DNA of 64,000 nt from Bathymodiolus brooksi (GCA_963680875.1 OY804579.1:37222397-37286396); one strand, 5' to 3'; shown: positions 12,007 through 23,562, counted from the first letter of the stretch. Notes: a model not told the origin generated them from the letters alone. Made by a program: numbers and translations.

Positions 12007-12410
12007 AGGGGTCGAACGATACACTTTTTCCACAAACGATACGTATCGCGATATTTGATATGTATTACGATACGTATCACGATACGTTTCATAGGAAACT
12101 GTAGCTATTCCTTGATGTCCATGGTGGTCGACATGGGCGCTACCATGTTTTTTTTTTTTATATATATACGTCCTAGCGGAAATTATAAATATTTGATATT
12201 TGATTAATTAATTTTAAAAGCGTAAATTAATCAATTCACTTTTCTCAAAATATTAATTAAATGATCACCAAAAGAAGAAAACGGAAGTTCAACACTACTT
12301 TTTTTTCCAAAAATGAGCATCATATCGTTTGTATCGTAAGCGGCCTCCACGTATCGTGAACCGAACCGTCCCAAAAATAATCGCGATTTCGGTACATACG
12401 TTAAACACAA
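12007..12410. repeat. Unclassified element with CGATACGTATCG palindromes
   Basis: ACGATACGTATCGCGATA and CGATACGTATCACGATACG lie at 12040-12090. CACGTATCGTGAACCG and AATCGCGATTTCGGTAC lie at 12350-12395. The two ends share palindromic GTATCG/CGATAC motifs around a plain AT-rich middle, suggesting a small non-autonomous element. I could not define clean TIRs or a target duplication. Confidence 0.4.
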
Positions 12411-12647
12411 TAAACATTCATTGTCTTGACCGCGATGAGGACCTAGGAAGTTTTATAAATAGAATCTGGTTTCTCCGACCCACCGCGAAACTGTTTTGAA
12501 GATTAAGATAAAGATTATTATAAAGAAGAGTGGTCCATCATCTCTGGTCAAAGGTGTGCCAATCAAAATGTCTACACATATAGTATATAAGATTACTGTT
12601 GAATTGCTAAATTTCTCTTGTGTTTTGTATGTATATTTACATGTGAA

Positions 12648-12812
12648 AAGTTTGAAGACACCAAAGGAGTAATCAGAAGCCGTAATTGGAAGTACAATGG
12701 CCAAAAAGACTGACAATAGTCGACAATAAACTACATAAATAACCAACGATTGCACAACACGAACCAGACTGAAAACAGGGGTGAATTTATGTACTCTGGA
12801 AGGATAAACATG
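12648..12812 (+). repeat. Dispersed repeat C copy
   Basis: It carries the blocks GTTTGAAGACACCAAAGGAG, TAATCAGAAGCCGTAA, ACAATGGCCAAAAAG and GGTGAATTTATG. The 159-codon open frame on the minus strand (12932-12453) runs through it and is rejected as a gene for that reason. Confidence 0.8.
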
Positions 12813-13533
12813 TGCTTTAAATGCCTTTTGGGGCCCATAATTGGAAATAAGATTATTCCTATTTGTTGTCCTTATATGCCATTCACACAGTGCCATATTT
12901 TTGTAATGGTGCTGATTTATTGTTCTAGCCATACATTTTAAGCTCCTCTATTTGGCTCTAATGCTCACTTGACAATTAATCAATCAATCTTATTGTCTTT
13001 AAATTCAATATCAGAACTAGGATGTCCTTTCAGACAATATATATTTATATTTGTAACCTAAATCTTGAGTGATAATTATTAATAAATTTTAGGATGTTTT
13101 CTTCTCATGTGTATAGTTGAACTGAGTTTCAAATGGAAATGTGTCTGTAATATATTTCAAATTGAAATCCACATGCAAGCCAATGACAAAAAAATATTAA
13201 AATCATTTGTAAAACTTGTATGGTAAACTTACAATTTATTAAAGGTTGTTGGCTTACAAAGAGCATTTTGATATAAATATTTCAAGAAATATAATATGTA
13301 TAGAAAAATAAATAAATCTGAGTTGGGGATTATGCCTTTACTTTAATATATTTTCTATACCTTTTATGTATTTATTTCTGGATACATATATATGTGTGCC
13401 TGTGTATATATATATATTGTACATTTGTATTTACAAAAATTATATAATGTGGTTTCAGATTATTGGAATTCATTTTTAGGGGGTATACCATATACAAACA
13501 ATACAATGAATACAATCATAGATGCAACCAACT
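12813..13533. other. Non-coding stretch, nothing recognised
   Basis: The stretch is AT-rich. A short (TA)n-like run lies near 13385-13420. No coding features are visible. Confidence 0.45.
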
Positions 13534-13720
13534 ACAGATACAAAAAATACAAAATACAAAAAGTTTTATTTGTAGTGGGGCATATATAAACATAAGCTCT
13601 AATGGTTGGTTTACCCACATTACAGGTTGACACATATATACACATAGACAAATACATTTCATATATAAAATACAAGATGAGCACATAAAACCAAAGAATT
13701 AGCTACTAAAAATTTAAGCT
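13534..13720 (-). mobile_element. LINE 3' end fragment
   Basis: The minus-strand end AATAAAACTTTTTGTATTTT plus a repeated TTGTATTT tail, and the matching 3' UTR words (plus strand AACATAAGCTCTAATGG versus AACATAAGCTCTCAGGAG at 3390), show that this is the 3' terminus of the same LINE family as the copy at 3.33-5.34 kb. Only about 190 bp of it is recognisable. Confidence 0.65.
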
Positions 13721-14088
13721 GAATTCATGCATGCATACAGATGGCGATTTTGTAACAAGTGAAACCAATTATAAGATAAGCAGCTATATTATAGAGGCTT
13801 GTAAAAACCAATGTATATGATTTATTGATAACAATAACTCTATCAATATTAGTGATGAATATTTTATTTTTTATTTTGAATGTAGGAATCATGACTAGGG
13901 AATGTCCTTGGTGAATCGAAATATTGCCTGTTATAAAATAAAATATCTAAATATTTATGAATAAATGTTTGTTATAATAACAAATGATAAAAACAAACTA
14001 TATAAAATATTAAAACATTTTAATAATTTATTAGTAGTATTTTTTATTGATTCTTCAAAAAAATAATACTAATACTGAATATGTCTAC

Positions 14089-14133
14089 TGCCACATATAA
14101 CTGAAATATTGTTGAAAGTGGTGTTAAACACCC
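14089..14133 (+). repeat. SINE family A, 3' fragment
   Basis: It reads CTGCCACATATAACTGAAAT, then TTGTTGAAAGTGGTGTTAAA. It is a head-less copy, flanked on both sides by a short duplicated AT-rich segment (AATATTAAAACATTTTA at about 14008 and 14182). Confidence 0.8.
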
Positions 14134-14785
14134 AAACCACCTAAACCGAATATTTCTAATAAAAACAAACTGTATGTGAAATATTAAAACATTTTAGTAA
14201 TTTATAAGTAGTATTTTATTTGACTCTTCAAAAAGTATTATTAAAACTGGATATTTCTAAAAATTTACATGTGATGTAAAGTTCTAGAAACAATAAAACA
14301 GTAAAATACATTTCACAACCACACTAGAAACTTGATAAATAATAGTCCATTGTGTGAATGAAACTTACATTATTTTCATTTGTTGAATAACTATTGACCT
14401 ATTTGGCAATAAGCCAGTATTGTCTTTCCTGAATTAAGATAAAGGGTGAAAATTCCATTCAAATTACAAATAAAAAATAAAGCTAGAAAGAGAGGAGGAG
14501 CGAAATTAATAAACAGTTTTAATAAGAATGTATAATACATTTAATTCGTAAGAAAATTATGTAGACATCACCGACAAATGTTTAATTACATTTTGAGAAT
14601 TAACCATCACAATTTATCAACTGAAAATGTGAGATACTAATATATTGTTCAAAATATTAAAGTGTGAAAAACGTGTTTTTAATATTTCAGTCTTGTTCCG
14701 TTTAATATTTAATGTTATAAACTGATATGATGAGATTTAATACTTGTATACATTATATATACTTAATGTGGTGAAACAAAAAGGT
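14134..14785. other. Non-coding AT-rich stretch
   Basis: Apart from the short segment shared with 13980-14060, nothing recognisable is present. Confidence 0.4.
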
Positions 14786-14789
14786 AGAT

Positions 14790-14962
14790 ATCAAATTTAG
14801 TGCGCACGACGCGTTTCTGGAATAACCTTCATCAGGTACGCTCAAAGTCGAAAGATTGGAAAGCCAAATAATTTAATGTTTTGGGAGCAATAAAACCAAA
14901 GGGCCTAAACAGGATAGCCAAAAAACGGTTATAAGGTCACCTATGCCTGAGGGAGGAGAACA
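14790..14962 (-). repeat. Dispersed repeat C-associated arm
   Basis: It contains GCGCACGACGCGTTTCTGGA and ATAACCTTCATCAGGTACGC. The same sequence appears inverted at 26640-26800, 32690-32815, 33455-33620, 36120-36180, 46285-46340 and 48845-49005. At 33.5 and 48.9 kb it is directly joined to repeat C, so the two probably belong to one longer element. Confidence 0.7.
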
Positions 14963-15099
14963 TTAGTTTTATTCAATATTTATTGTCATTTAAATCATAA
15001 ATCATTTATTAATAAACTTGCTGTAAAAAGTATTTGTAATAGTTTAATGTATTTCTGTTAGTTGAATGGAGAATGGGTCTGTAAAATGATAAAACAGAA

Positions 15100-15375
15100 A
15101 AAAAAAAAAACACATTGCAGGAACAGTTCTACAATCTAAAGGAAACAATGATAAAAACGATACGCCTGACACACATATACATGACTGCTCGGTACATGCA
15201 CTTGGTATAAATGTCGGGATTATACTAGGTTTATGAGATCATACCTGCCCTCTTATCGAAATGATGCGCGCATGCAAGTGTTTTCCACGTTTAAGTAAAA
15301 CGCCAACACTCATGTAACTGGGTGAGCAGCATTGTCGAGTCCTAGTCTTAAACTTTAACACAATATATTTAATCT
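15100..15375 (+). repeat. Dispersed repeat D copy
   Basis: It shares CACATTGCAGGAACAGTTCT, CATATACATGACTGCTCGG, GAAATGATGCGCGCATGCAA and ACTGGGTGAGCAGCATTG with the copy at 10.3-10.6 kb. It is diverged but collinear. Confidence 0.7.
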
Positions 15376-15479
15376 TGATGATACAGAAGTTGTCATATGT
15401 ATATATAATATGTATTATACTATTTCTACAAACGAGAGCCAGTGGCCTTGACCATCATTTAAATATTATACAATTATGT

Positions 15480-15601
15480 CCTTCATATGAGGTGAACATC
15501 GAAAGTTGTCAACCCGAGAGCGGTCGTTTTTCCAAGAGCTTTAGCCCGAGGGAAAACAAACTCCAGAGTGTTGACTACTTGATGTTCCCCTCATATGAAG
15601 G
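15480..15601. repeat. Fold-back element with 21-bp inverted arms
   Basis: The arm 15480-15500 (starting CCTTCATATGAGG) is the reverse complement of 15581-15601 except for one mismatch. The inner parts GTTGTCAAC and GTTGAC also pair loosely. The open frame at 15375-15695, which starts with a signal-peptide-like stretch, runs straight through this hairpin. Confidence 0.65.
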
Positions 15602-16134
15602 CAATACCTGTTTTATTATACCGAAACTACTCTTAAGATGTTTAAAATTGGAATGTTTTGTTTTGGAGAAGACAACAACAAAAATTCCGGTTTAAAACAT
15701 ATAATTACGGAACCCGACTGGAATAAAAACGGATTTTCAACACACTTCCGATTGTCAAGGGTTGTAGACCGGGCGACAACCTATTGTATACCGGTATACA
15801 ACCTATTGTCTCTCTCCACATTATATATGTTTGGGTTGTTGTCATTGTTGTCTCCTTTGTCAACAAATTTTGGTAAAACATCAAAAAATTGTCTTATTAC
15901 TTTTATATGGTAAAATATTATGTAAGGTATATATAATAATAGATTGTACACAAGGCCATCGGAGACATCATACGGTAACAATATAGTCAACCTTGAACCA
16001 AGATCTAGTTGCCAATACTACCTCTCATCTTCAGTAGCCAAGGAAGTGAATACCTTTCAACAAGGTGTTGATATCTTTCAAAAGGTATCTTTTGAAAGAT
16101 AAGATGAGACGATTCTTTAAAAATCTTTGACTTG

Positions 16135-16940
16135 GGGATCGTCTCAAAATGTGACAGTTTTTTTTCAAATGAAGTTAGTTTCATTTGGCTCAGACCACCC
16201 ACCCACCCCCTCCAAATGAAAGTGTGAAAAATAAAATACCGATGTATTATAAACCAAACTCCACCTAAAAATATAGGGTTTAGAACCATGTATTCTCCAT
16301 ATGCAAGTCATGATAAATGGTCTATCTATGAATAGTGTTGTCTGCACAAGACGTTTTTTACAGGGCGCTGCCATGTTTAATATCATTTATCTTTATCTTT
16401 AATACTTAGTCAATACAATAACAAAATACCGAAAGTGATCAATACAATCACAAACTACCGAAAGCCTATTTCTGCAACGTACACAAGAACAAAAACCCGC
16501 CATAAGCATCGTGGTATCTTTGTTTACTCTCTTTGGTCAAAACTTGTTTAATACATTATAGTATTATTTTAAATTTGACAACAGTATAAAACGTTCCAAG
16601 AATCGAAAACATTATTTGTTTTTAATTTGCAAAAGAAGACTGTTGCTTTTCGTTGCGTATGATATTTAGTTGTACCGCAAACAGGAAAACAGAGCTGTGT
16701 ACATATACACCCATTACTTATTCAGTACTAAAGAAACAGTACAATATGCAGACTCGAAAGAAATTAAAACGATGTTCCATTCAATTTTATGCCGTTTTTT
16801 AAGTGCATTTTTAAAGATTTATTGACCAGTCTCAATGTGCGATTTTGATTTTTTTTCCAAACGTGACAGCTGAAAACCACCCACCTACCAAACGAAACTA
16901 ACTTCGTTTGAAAAAAACTGTCACATTTTGAGACGATCCC
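16135..16940. mobile_element. 806-bp TIR element (non-autonomous DNA transposon)
   Basis: The left end GGGATCGTCTCAAAATGTGA continues into a 54-bp arm that is the inverted complement of 16887-16940, with about three mismatches. The interior has no transposase frame. I could not see a convincing target-site duplication (flanks GACTTG and TAATAA), so the superfamily is undetermined. Confidence 0.75.
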
Positions 16941-17120
16941 TAATAAAGTAATATGAAAAGCAAATATCGTGGAATTTCTTAATTAAATATTTTCACTTAC
17001 CGGTAATATGTCACTTAATTTTAACTAAAATCAAATGCATAACATTAAAAATCCGCTCAAAAGCAGATTTTAAGAGCAAATCGCAAAATATTTGACAGCA
17101 GATAATTCTATGTCCCAGTA

Positions 17121-17464
17121 CAGTAATGCACAGGCGCATGGGGCATGGATTTCGTTTCCTCATCTCCCCGTTTCTTTACTACCCCCCTTTTTAAAAAAAA
17201 TTCATAATCATTCCTTTTTCTTCATTTGACAATATCAGTAGACGTCATACATCATGAATAATACGTGTATTCTGTGTCTACAGTTTTTCGACCTCTCCTA
17301 TACTGTATCAGTCGAAAAACTGGACACAGAATACATGTATTATTCATGATGTATGACGTCTACTGATATTGTCAAATGAAGAAAAAAAGAGTGATTATGA
17401 AAATTTTGAAAAAAAGGGGGGAGGAGGAAACGAAATCCATGCCCCATGCGCCTGTGCAGTAATG
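17121..17464. mobile_element. Palindromic MITE with 8-bp target duplication (hAT-like)
   Basis: The element 17129-17456 starts CACAGGCGCATGGGGCATGG and ends with its inverted complement. The two arms of about 150-160 bp pair almost perfectly around a short loop near 17293-17312. The direct repeat CAGTAATG flanks it at 17121-17128 and 17457-17464, an 8-bp target duplication as made by hAT transposases. It has no coding capacity. The minus-strand open frame 17528-17340 is an arm artefact. Confidence 0.85.
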
Positions 17465-17479
17465 CAAATGATATGCGCG

Positions 17480-17900
17480 TGAGACACAAGATTTGAACTC
17501 TTTCGGGGAGATTATCGCTCATGCGCAATGTTCAGTTGATGAAAAAATATATGTATACATTCCGTGTGTACCACATAAGAATAATTGCAAAAAAAAATTG
17601 GTTCACACGACATGAAACAGACGTATTCCTCAATAATCATTATCAGGAATGTATACGTGCTTACCTCAGCATCCATGATTATTTATCTTTTCTTCACGAG
17701 GTCATGATCGGCAATCATCGGACCAAAACTTTTCTTCACGAGGTTATGATCGGCAATCATCGGAACAAAACAACCGAAAATTAATCAGTCTCCACAATAA
17801 TGGCGAGGACGATAAACGTGCACACGGATTTGCAGATTTCTAGTTGTTGGGAACATATTTCGACTTGAAACATGCATGAATAGCTCATTAAAGGTACCGC
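17480..17900. repeat. Relative of the TTAA-flanked MITE at 21.9 kb, no clear ends
   Basis: Shared words in the same order as in 21862-22437 are GTATACGTGCTTACCTC (GTATATGTGCTTACCTC there), CATGATTATTTAT, CGGCAATCATCGG and AATTAATCAGTCTCCA. A 33-bp segment starting CTTTTCTTCACGAGG is tandemly duplicated at 17688-17755. The TIRs seen at 21.9 kb are not present here. Confidence 0.5.
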
Positions 17901-18061
17901 CGTATTCCATATTGAATTTTCAGGGACAAATTTTCTTCACCCAAAACTGGTGTAATATTTATACTGTTATCAACTTCAGATGTAAATACTACGCATGTTA
18001 TATGCTCATCCTGGTTAAATTTAAAACCGTGCTATAGTACAGGAAAAATAGAATGGCGATT

Positions 18062-18370
18062 GAGTGATTGCTGTTTAACGCCAAGTCAGCAAATTTCAGC
18101 TATACCTTTGATCTTTCTCCTTAATGATACGTGCTTAGCGAGGAAGCAACAAATACCAATTTTATAGTCTTTGATTTGACCCGATCGGGGCTCGAACTCA
18201 CGATCAACCACACTCTATGCGAGCAATGGGATGGCGAAGTGTAGTGATATACCTTGGTATGTTGAAGTTTGTCAGTGGCCTGAGGCAGGTCCGTGGTCAT
18301 CTGTGGGTTCTCTGATTTTCTCCATCAATCAAACTGACCGTATTGTTGATTGAACGTGGTGATATAAGCA
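18062..18370. repeat. SINE-like repeats, two diverged pieces
   Basis: GATTGCTGTTTAACGCCAAG with GGGGCTCGAACTCACGATC resembles a reverse-oriented tRNA-derived SINE (18062-18215). It is followed by a plus-sense piece with TGAAGTTTGTCAGTGGCC and TCTCCATCAATCAAACTGAC (about 18260-18350). Both differ from the main SINE families. Confidence 0.5.
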
Positions 18371-19027
18371 CACATTGCCCATGGCAAGCAGCAATAGATA
18401 ACACATGCACCAATTATCATATATTTCCATGATTCGTGTTATTGTCAAAAATATGACCCATAGAAAAATAAACTAAATTTAAAATTCCATGACACTGATT
18501 TTTCAACAAAAACAAGTTAATCTTTCACTTTTTAAATTTAAATAATTGTTATTGAAGTCTGCACTTTTGTTAAAAATACAAATAGTGCCTGCTACCTTAT
18601 CCCTTAACGTTAATAAGCAGATATAATTATTAGTTCTTGTTAGTTGGATTTTTGATATATACTGATGATTAAATAAACAAATCCATAATGTTTGAGACAC
18701 TTCTTTATAAAAACTTGTGGTTTTAAGATCTTATAATTTATTTAGGTTTGCAATGTTTCCTTTTAAATTTTAATTTGTAAACGTTAACTACAGCTGTGAA
18801 TTAAAACCAAAATCAATTCGGTCATGCTTAAGTATGCCTATAATTAAATAAAACTTATTGAAAGAAAATCATGATCGGTATTTGGTCCGTCTGTACTGGT
18901 TTTTTTTATTGTATGCTAGCTAATAAGCAGAAGATGTGTCATGATTAACCATAAGAAAATATTATATCATTAAATTTAATTTACATTTGATCTCATTTGA
19001 TTATTTTCTCATAAATATTTGAGACAC
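18371..19027. other. Non-coding stretch, nothing recognised
   Basis: AT-rich, with no array, TIR or coding signal. Confidence 0.4.
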
Positions 19028-19384
19028 TTAGGAAATATTAGTTATCGACATTAGCACTATCGAGGAAGCATTAATTATGGACATTAGCACTACTGAGAAC
19101 ACATTAGTTATCGACATTAGCACTACTGAGGAAACATTAGTTATCGACATTAGCACTAATGATAAAACATTAGTTATCGACATTAGCCCTACCTATGAAA
19201 CATTAAATATCGACACTTAGCACTACTGAAGAAACATTAGTTATCGACATTAACACTCCTGAGGAAACATTGGTTATCGACATTAGCACTACTGAGGAAA
19301 CATTAGTTATCGACATTAGCACTATTGAGGAAACATTAGTTATCGACATTAGTACTACCGAGGAAATATTAATTATCAACATTC
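19028..19384. repeat. 33-bp minisatellite, about 11 copies
   Basis: The unit is TTAGTTATCGACATTAGCAC plus TACTGAGGAAACA. Several copies have drifted (ATTAATTATGGAC, AATGATAAAAC, CACTCCTGAGG). Because 33 is a multiple of three, a short frame reading repeated VIDISTTEETL appears at 19270-19473, and it is an artefact. Confidence 0.95.
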
Positions 19385-19649
19385 AAGTTCTTTTTCGTCA
19401 TAACTTTCCCACCAATCGCAGCGTATCCATCAAGTTCATTTTTTGTGTCATCAAGTTTCCACCAACCGCATAGTCTCCATCAAGTTCTTTTTCGTCATAA
19501 ACCGTTCACCAACCACATAGTCTCTCTCCATCAAGTTCTTTATCACCAATGTTCATCTTCACTGCCATATTTTAGAAAATACTACAGTATTCGTCGTTCC
19601 AGTTTAATATGAAGTAATAAATCAGCACAGTAATGTTTTCAAGGGGAGT

Positions 19650-19860
19650 TTGAAGATACCAAAGGGGTAATCAGAATCTGTAAATCGAAGAAGGATAGAC
19701 AACACAATTACCAAAAGAAAAAGGACAGAAGGACAAACAACGATCTACAAAACACTAGACAGAAAATAACACGATACCCACTAAAAACCGGGGGTGAACT
19801 AAGGTGCTCCGGAAGGGTTAGCAGTTTCTGCTCCACTAGTGGCACTAGTCGTGTTAATAA
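19650..19860 (+). repeat. Dispersed repeat C copy
   Basis: One of the more complete copies: GTTTGAAGATACCAAAGGGG, CAACACAATTACCAAAAGAA, AACGATCTACAAAACACTAG, ACCGGGGGTGAACTAAGGTG and GCAGTTTCTGCTCCACTAGT, ending near GTCGTGTTAATAAG. Confidence 0.85.
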
Positions 19861-20000
19861 GTCATGAATGAGGAATGGATCGGGAAGAGTTTACGACAAG
19901 TGGAACATATTCGTAGTTCCGGTTAAATATCAAGCAATATATCAGAACAGCAATGTTTTCAAATACACTTCAAATAGTATCTCTTCAGAGACTTCGTTTT

Positions 20001-20826
20001 TAGCTCACCTGAGGGTCATGTGAGCTATTGTCACCACTGAGCGTCCGTCGTCCGTCCGTTAACTTTTCACATTTTAATCAACTCCTCTGAAGCCATTGGG
20101 CCAATTTGAACCAAATTTTGGTGGGATGGTCCTTGGATGGCCCCTTTCCAAAGTTGTGTCCGGTGATCCCGACTTCCAACCAAGATGGCCGCCAAGCTAA
20201 AAATAGAAAAGGGGGGGATAAATTTTAATTGTTCATTGCTGCTTTAGTATAAGTCAAAATGAGCTCAAATTTTAACTGCAGCTACATGGCAAGGAGTAGT
20301 TTAACATATATTCCGGGTTTTTCTGTGAAATTTTTCTTTCAGCCGATTTATACCGATTATGTAAATTGAGCATATTTTGATAAAAGATCACATCTAAATC
20401 TTCTCCTCTGAAACCACTGAACCAAATTAAACCAAACCTGGCAGGGATGGTCCCTGTGTGGGTCCCCTTTCAATAATGTGTCTGACAGCCCCGCCCCCCA
20501 TTCAAAATGGCTGTTGTTACTAAAAATAGAAATTTCTTTAGTTGTCAATTTCCGCTTTATTACAAATCAAAATGAACTCAAATTTTAACTGCAGCTATAT
20601 GGCAATGAGTAGTTTAAAATATATTCTGGGTTTTTCAGTGAGATTTTTTCAGCCAGTTTATTCCGTTTAGGAATATTATGAGATAAAAATCACATCAAAA
20701 TCTTTTGCTCAGAAATTTGAGTTGAAATGATCTTTGGGTGGCCCACTTTCAAAATTATGTGTAACACCCCCATTTTCTATCAACTTTAGATGTCAAATTG
20801 AAAACCAGGTGAGCGATTACCTCTAG
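20001..20826 (+). repeat. Bivalve-type dispersed repeat with internal modules
   Basis: It begins TAGCTCACCTGAGGGTCATG and ends CAGGTGAGCGATTACCTCTA + G. Inside are two diverged modules of about 290 bp (each has CTCCTCTGAA, TGGTCC, AAAATGGC or AAGATGGC, AACTGCAGCTA and GGCAA.GAGTAGTTTAA), plus a partial third. The 3' end has a short AGGT/ACCT hairpin followed by CTAG. From memory, the TAGCTCACCTGAG start is common in bivalve genomes, and its class is unclear to me. Confidence 0.7.
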
Positions 20827-21861
20827 TTTCTATGTCGCAGGTACCGGTAATTCAATACTTCACACATTATCACATGTGTGTACTAATACAAAGAGACCTG
20901 ATAAATTTAGGTGATTAAAAAATATAATCCTGTGGCAAAAATAATTATGGATGCTTTTTCACGATTTTTTTTGTGTGTGCAGATTTCAAAGGTTACATCT
21001 ATTTAAACCAAAGTTGCAGAAATTTTGTCAATAACAAAAATAAAAACCCATTTGTTTAATATAATAAGATTAAGATTAACTTGATCATGCTTCCGTTATT
21101 GACGTTTTAACCCTTTCATTTTACACACAATCACAGCAGTTATAAATGATTGGACAAATTACCAACATAGGCGAGGGACAAGGACAATATACATTCTGCA
21201 AACCTTTTAAATCATTTATATATATAGATATATATGTTAATAAATGTCTTATGATTGTAATCGCTATTTTTATCAATACACATGACACAAGGATGAATGA
21301 TTGTGTCGTGCTTCAATGAACATTTCTGTTTACATGCGTATACATGTATACATGTAGACCTGAATGAATATATTATACAGACAAGTAGGGCAATCATTTG
21401 TTACAATTCACACCTGGACATGCAATGTAGTCATTATCGGTATACTGATAAATCTAGACTATAATTAATTACCCTGAACGAACCCCCAACTGTATCACAA
21501 AAAAGGATGCTAAACTCAACAATATGGTATTGATAAATTGTTAATCCAAAGAAGAGTTGAAACGCCATTTGAGTGTTAAGAATCGTGACATTATTTAAAT
21601 TGATCAACATTTTGTGTTGCTTGTTAATGGTGGATATGTAGATAGTAATTTGTCTGTTTAATCTTTGTAGCTGATTTGTACTACGTTTGAATCAAGATCA
21701 TATGATTATACTTTATCTGACCTAAGGAACTTGTGCTTAGCGATACATACAGTCTAGGAGTATGTGTTGATATGATTATACTATCTGAAATAAGGAACTA
21801 AGCCCTAACTATACACTCTGAGAGTATGTACCCGTATAATTATACTTCAAGGAACTCACGA
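20827..21861. other. Non-coding stretch
   Basis: AT-rich. Near 21700-21850 the phrase TATGATTATAC plus GGAACT plus GAGTATGT is loosely repeated three times, split from a further copy at 22440-22480 by the inserted MITE. Nothing else is recognised. Confidence 0.45.
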
Positions 21862-22437
21862 TTAAAGTCCCACTGCCTATATATTTGACTAAAAATAAAA
21901 AAATAAAATCATTTAAGCTTGTTTAAAACATTTGAAAAACGCAATAAAATTGGTCTTTCAGCTCGCATTACTATATAATAACGGGGAAAACAAGTCGCGA
22001 GAATTAGTTGCTGTCATGCAATAATTACCACGAAGATTTTCCGTATTCATACGACCTCTGTTGAACTTGAATGCTACGCATGCGTATTGAGATTGTTGTC
22101 AATGAAAGAAACATGTATATGTGCTTACCTCTTCCATCGCTGTTTATTTATAGTTAGAACCACACGATCATTCGGCAATCGTATATGGACGAGTAGTTAC
22201 GATTGGATCATTCGGCAGACTCCGTTAATTTGCCGATAATTAATCAGTCGCCATCTTTTGATGCAACAACCTGGAATTCGTCAACAAATATCGTTCTCTC
22301 ATCCATTCTTTCTCACATATATCAACACGAAAATGAGTTAAAACATTATTTTATTAAATATAAAGCATGTATAGTACAGTCTTTGGAGAATGCAGCTCAT
22401 TAATAAAACGGTCGTATCTTAGGCAGTGGGACTTTAA
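21862..22437. mobile_element. TTAA-flanked MITE, 568 bp, 14-bp TIRs
   Basis: TTAA at 21862-21865 is followed by AGTCCCACTGCCTA (21866-21879). The exact inverted complement TAGGCAGTGGGACT lies at 22420-22433, followed by TTAA (22434-22437). A TTAA duplication is typical of piggyBac and Kolobok transposons, and the AG...CT termini fit Kolobok-type 5'-RR ends better. There is no transposase. The 66-codon frame at 22203-22403 lies wholly inside and is not a gene. Confidence 0.85.
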
Positions 22438-22497
22438 CTATACACTTTATGAGTATGCACTCTCGTGATTAGACTTGATCTGACCTTAATATCACAA

Positions 22498-22745
22498 GAG
22501 CCACCGTGGTCTTGATCCTATGGTAGTTTGATTTACAACTACCTATGCAATCAGTGCCTATCACCACTAACGTTGTGAGTTCGAATCCCGCTCATGGCGA
22601 GGTTTACTCAATGCAATATTTTGTGATACAATTTGTCAGTGACATGCGACAGGTCTGTTATTTTCTCCGGTTTCCTCCACCAATAAAACTGACCGCCACG
22701 ATATAACTGAAATATTGTTGAAAGTGGCGTTAAACACCATAACCT
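22498..22745 (+). repeat. SINE family A, full-length reference copy
   Basis: The head GAGCCACCGTGGTCTTGATC plus ATGGTAGTTTG leads to the B box AGTTCGAATCCC near 22567-22580. The body follows (GGTTTACTCAATGCAATATT, TTTCTCCGGTTTCCTCCACC), then ACTGACCGCCACGATATAAC and the 3' end GTGGCGTTAAACACC with tail ATAACCTTAAACCC. This order gives the orientation used for the other copies. Pol III would transcribe it from the internal boxes. No LINE partner is visible beyond the shared tail. Confidence 0.92.
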
Positions 22746-23188
22746 TAAACCCTTGTACATATAATAACGACGAAAAACGGCATGTATTCGAGTTCAACAT
22801 CTGGGATGCAGTTGCAAATATTGAACTACTAGATCGATACGACCATAGAAATCATCTTGACACGTATTTTTTCTTATTGTCTGGGTTCAAATAATGTTGT
22901 TATTTACATAACCTCTCTTGATGCTTTTCTTTTAACTAATTTTGTATTTACGACCTAACAAAGCACGTCTACAAAGACTTTTTTTTTTAATTGTCAGTTG
23001 ATATTAATATATTTAAATTTTATTACATATACATGAATGTAAATTTCATCATATACCGTTCTCCGGAAATTCAAACCTCAAATGTCCGATATATTAACAC
23101 GGAATTTTGAAATGGGGATATTATCGATTGGTTGTTTATCATTTGACGTCAAGTGGGCAATATCTCAGATATATAAAAGGTTTGATTT

Positions 23189-23236
23189 ATGGTGTCTAAC
23201 GCCACTTTCAACAATATTTCAGTTATATCGTGGCGG
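23189..23236 (-). repeat. SINE family A, 3' fragment
   Basis: GGTGTCTAACGCCACTTTCA through TTATATCGTGGCGGTT. Only the 3' end is present. Confidence 0.85.
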
Positions 23237-23562
23237 TTATGGAGAATAACTTTAAAAACATTAAATCATCTGGGTACACTTGAAGAGAACTATTCTACTG
23301 CACACATATACTGAACTTGAACTGAATTATCCTATATTTTCCATCAACCATGCGTATGACAATGGCAGCGACTTTTATTGCAAAAAAAAGAAAGGATAAT
23401 AGCTTTTTTACCATTCACAAAATGTATTTAAATGACAATACAATACCTAGTCTACAAAGGAATTGGCCTTCTATTGAGAAATCACCATAATTATTATTAA
23501 CCCTTTATGACGTTTTTTTTTGGCAATAAAAATGAAAATTACCATCTATGCATAAGTTCCTG

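Noticed and set aside
12453..12932. 159-codon minus-strand frame
   Set aside because: Its central part is the reverse translation of dispersed repeat C, and similar peptides appear at other copies of that repeat.
15375..15695. 106-codon plus-strand frame with a signal-peptide-like start
   Set aside because: It overlaps the end of dispersed repeat D and runs through a fold-back element, and there is no domain or splice support.
22203..22403. 66-codon plus-strand frame
   Set aside because: It lies wholly inside the TTAA-flanked MITE and has no transposase or other motif.
22560..22585. tRNA gene at B-box-like GTTCGAATCCC
   Set aside because: The flanks do not fold as a tRNA and the sequence is repeated as a SINE head many times.
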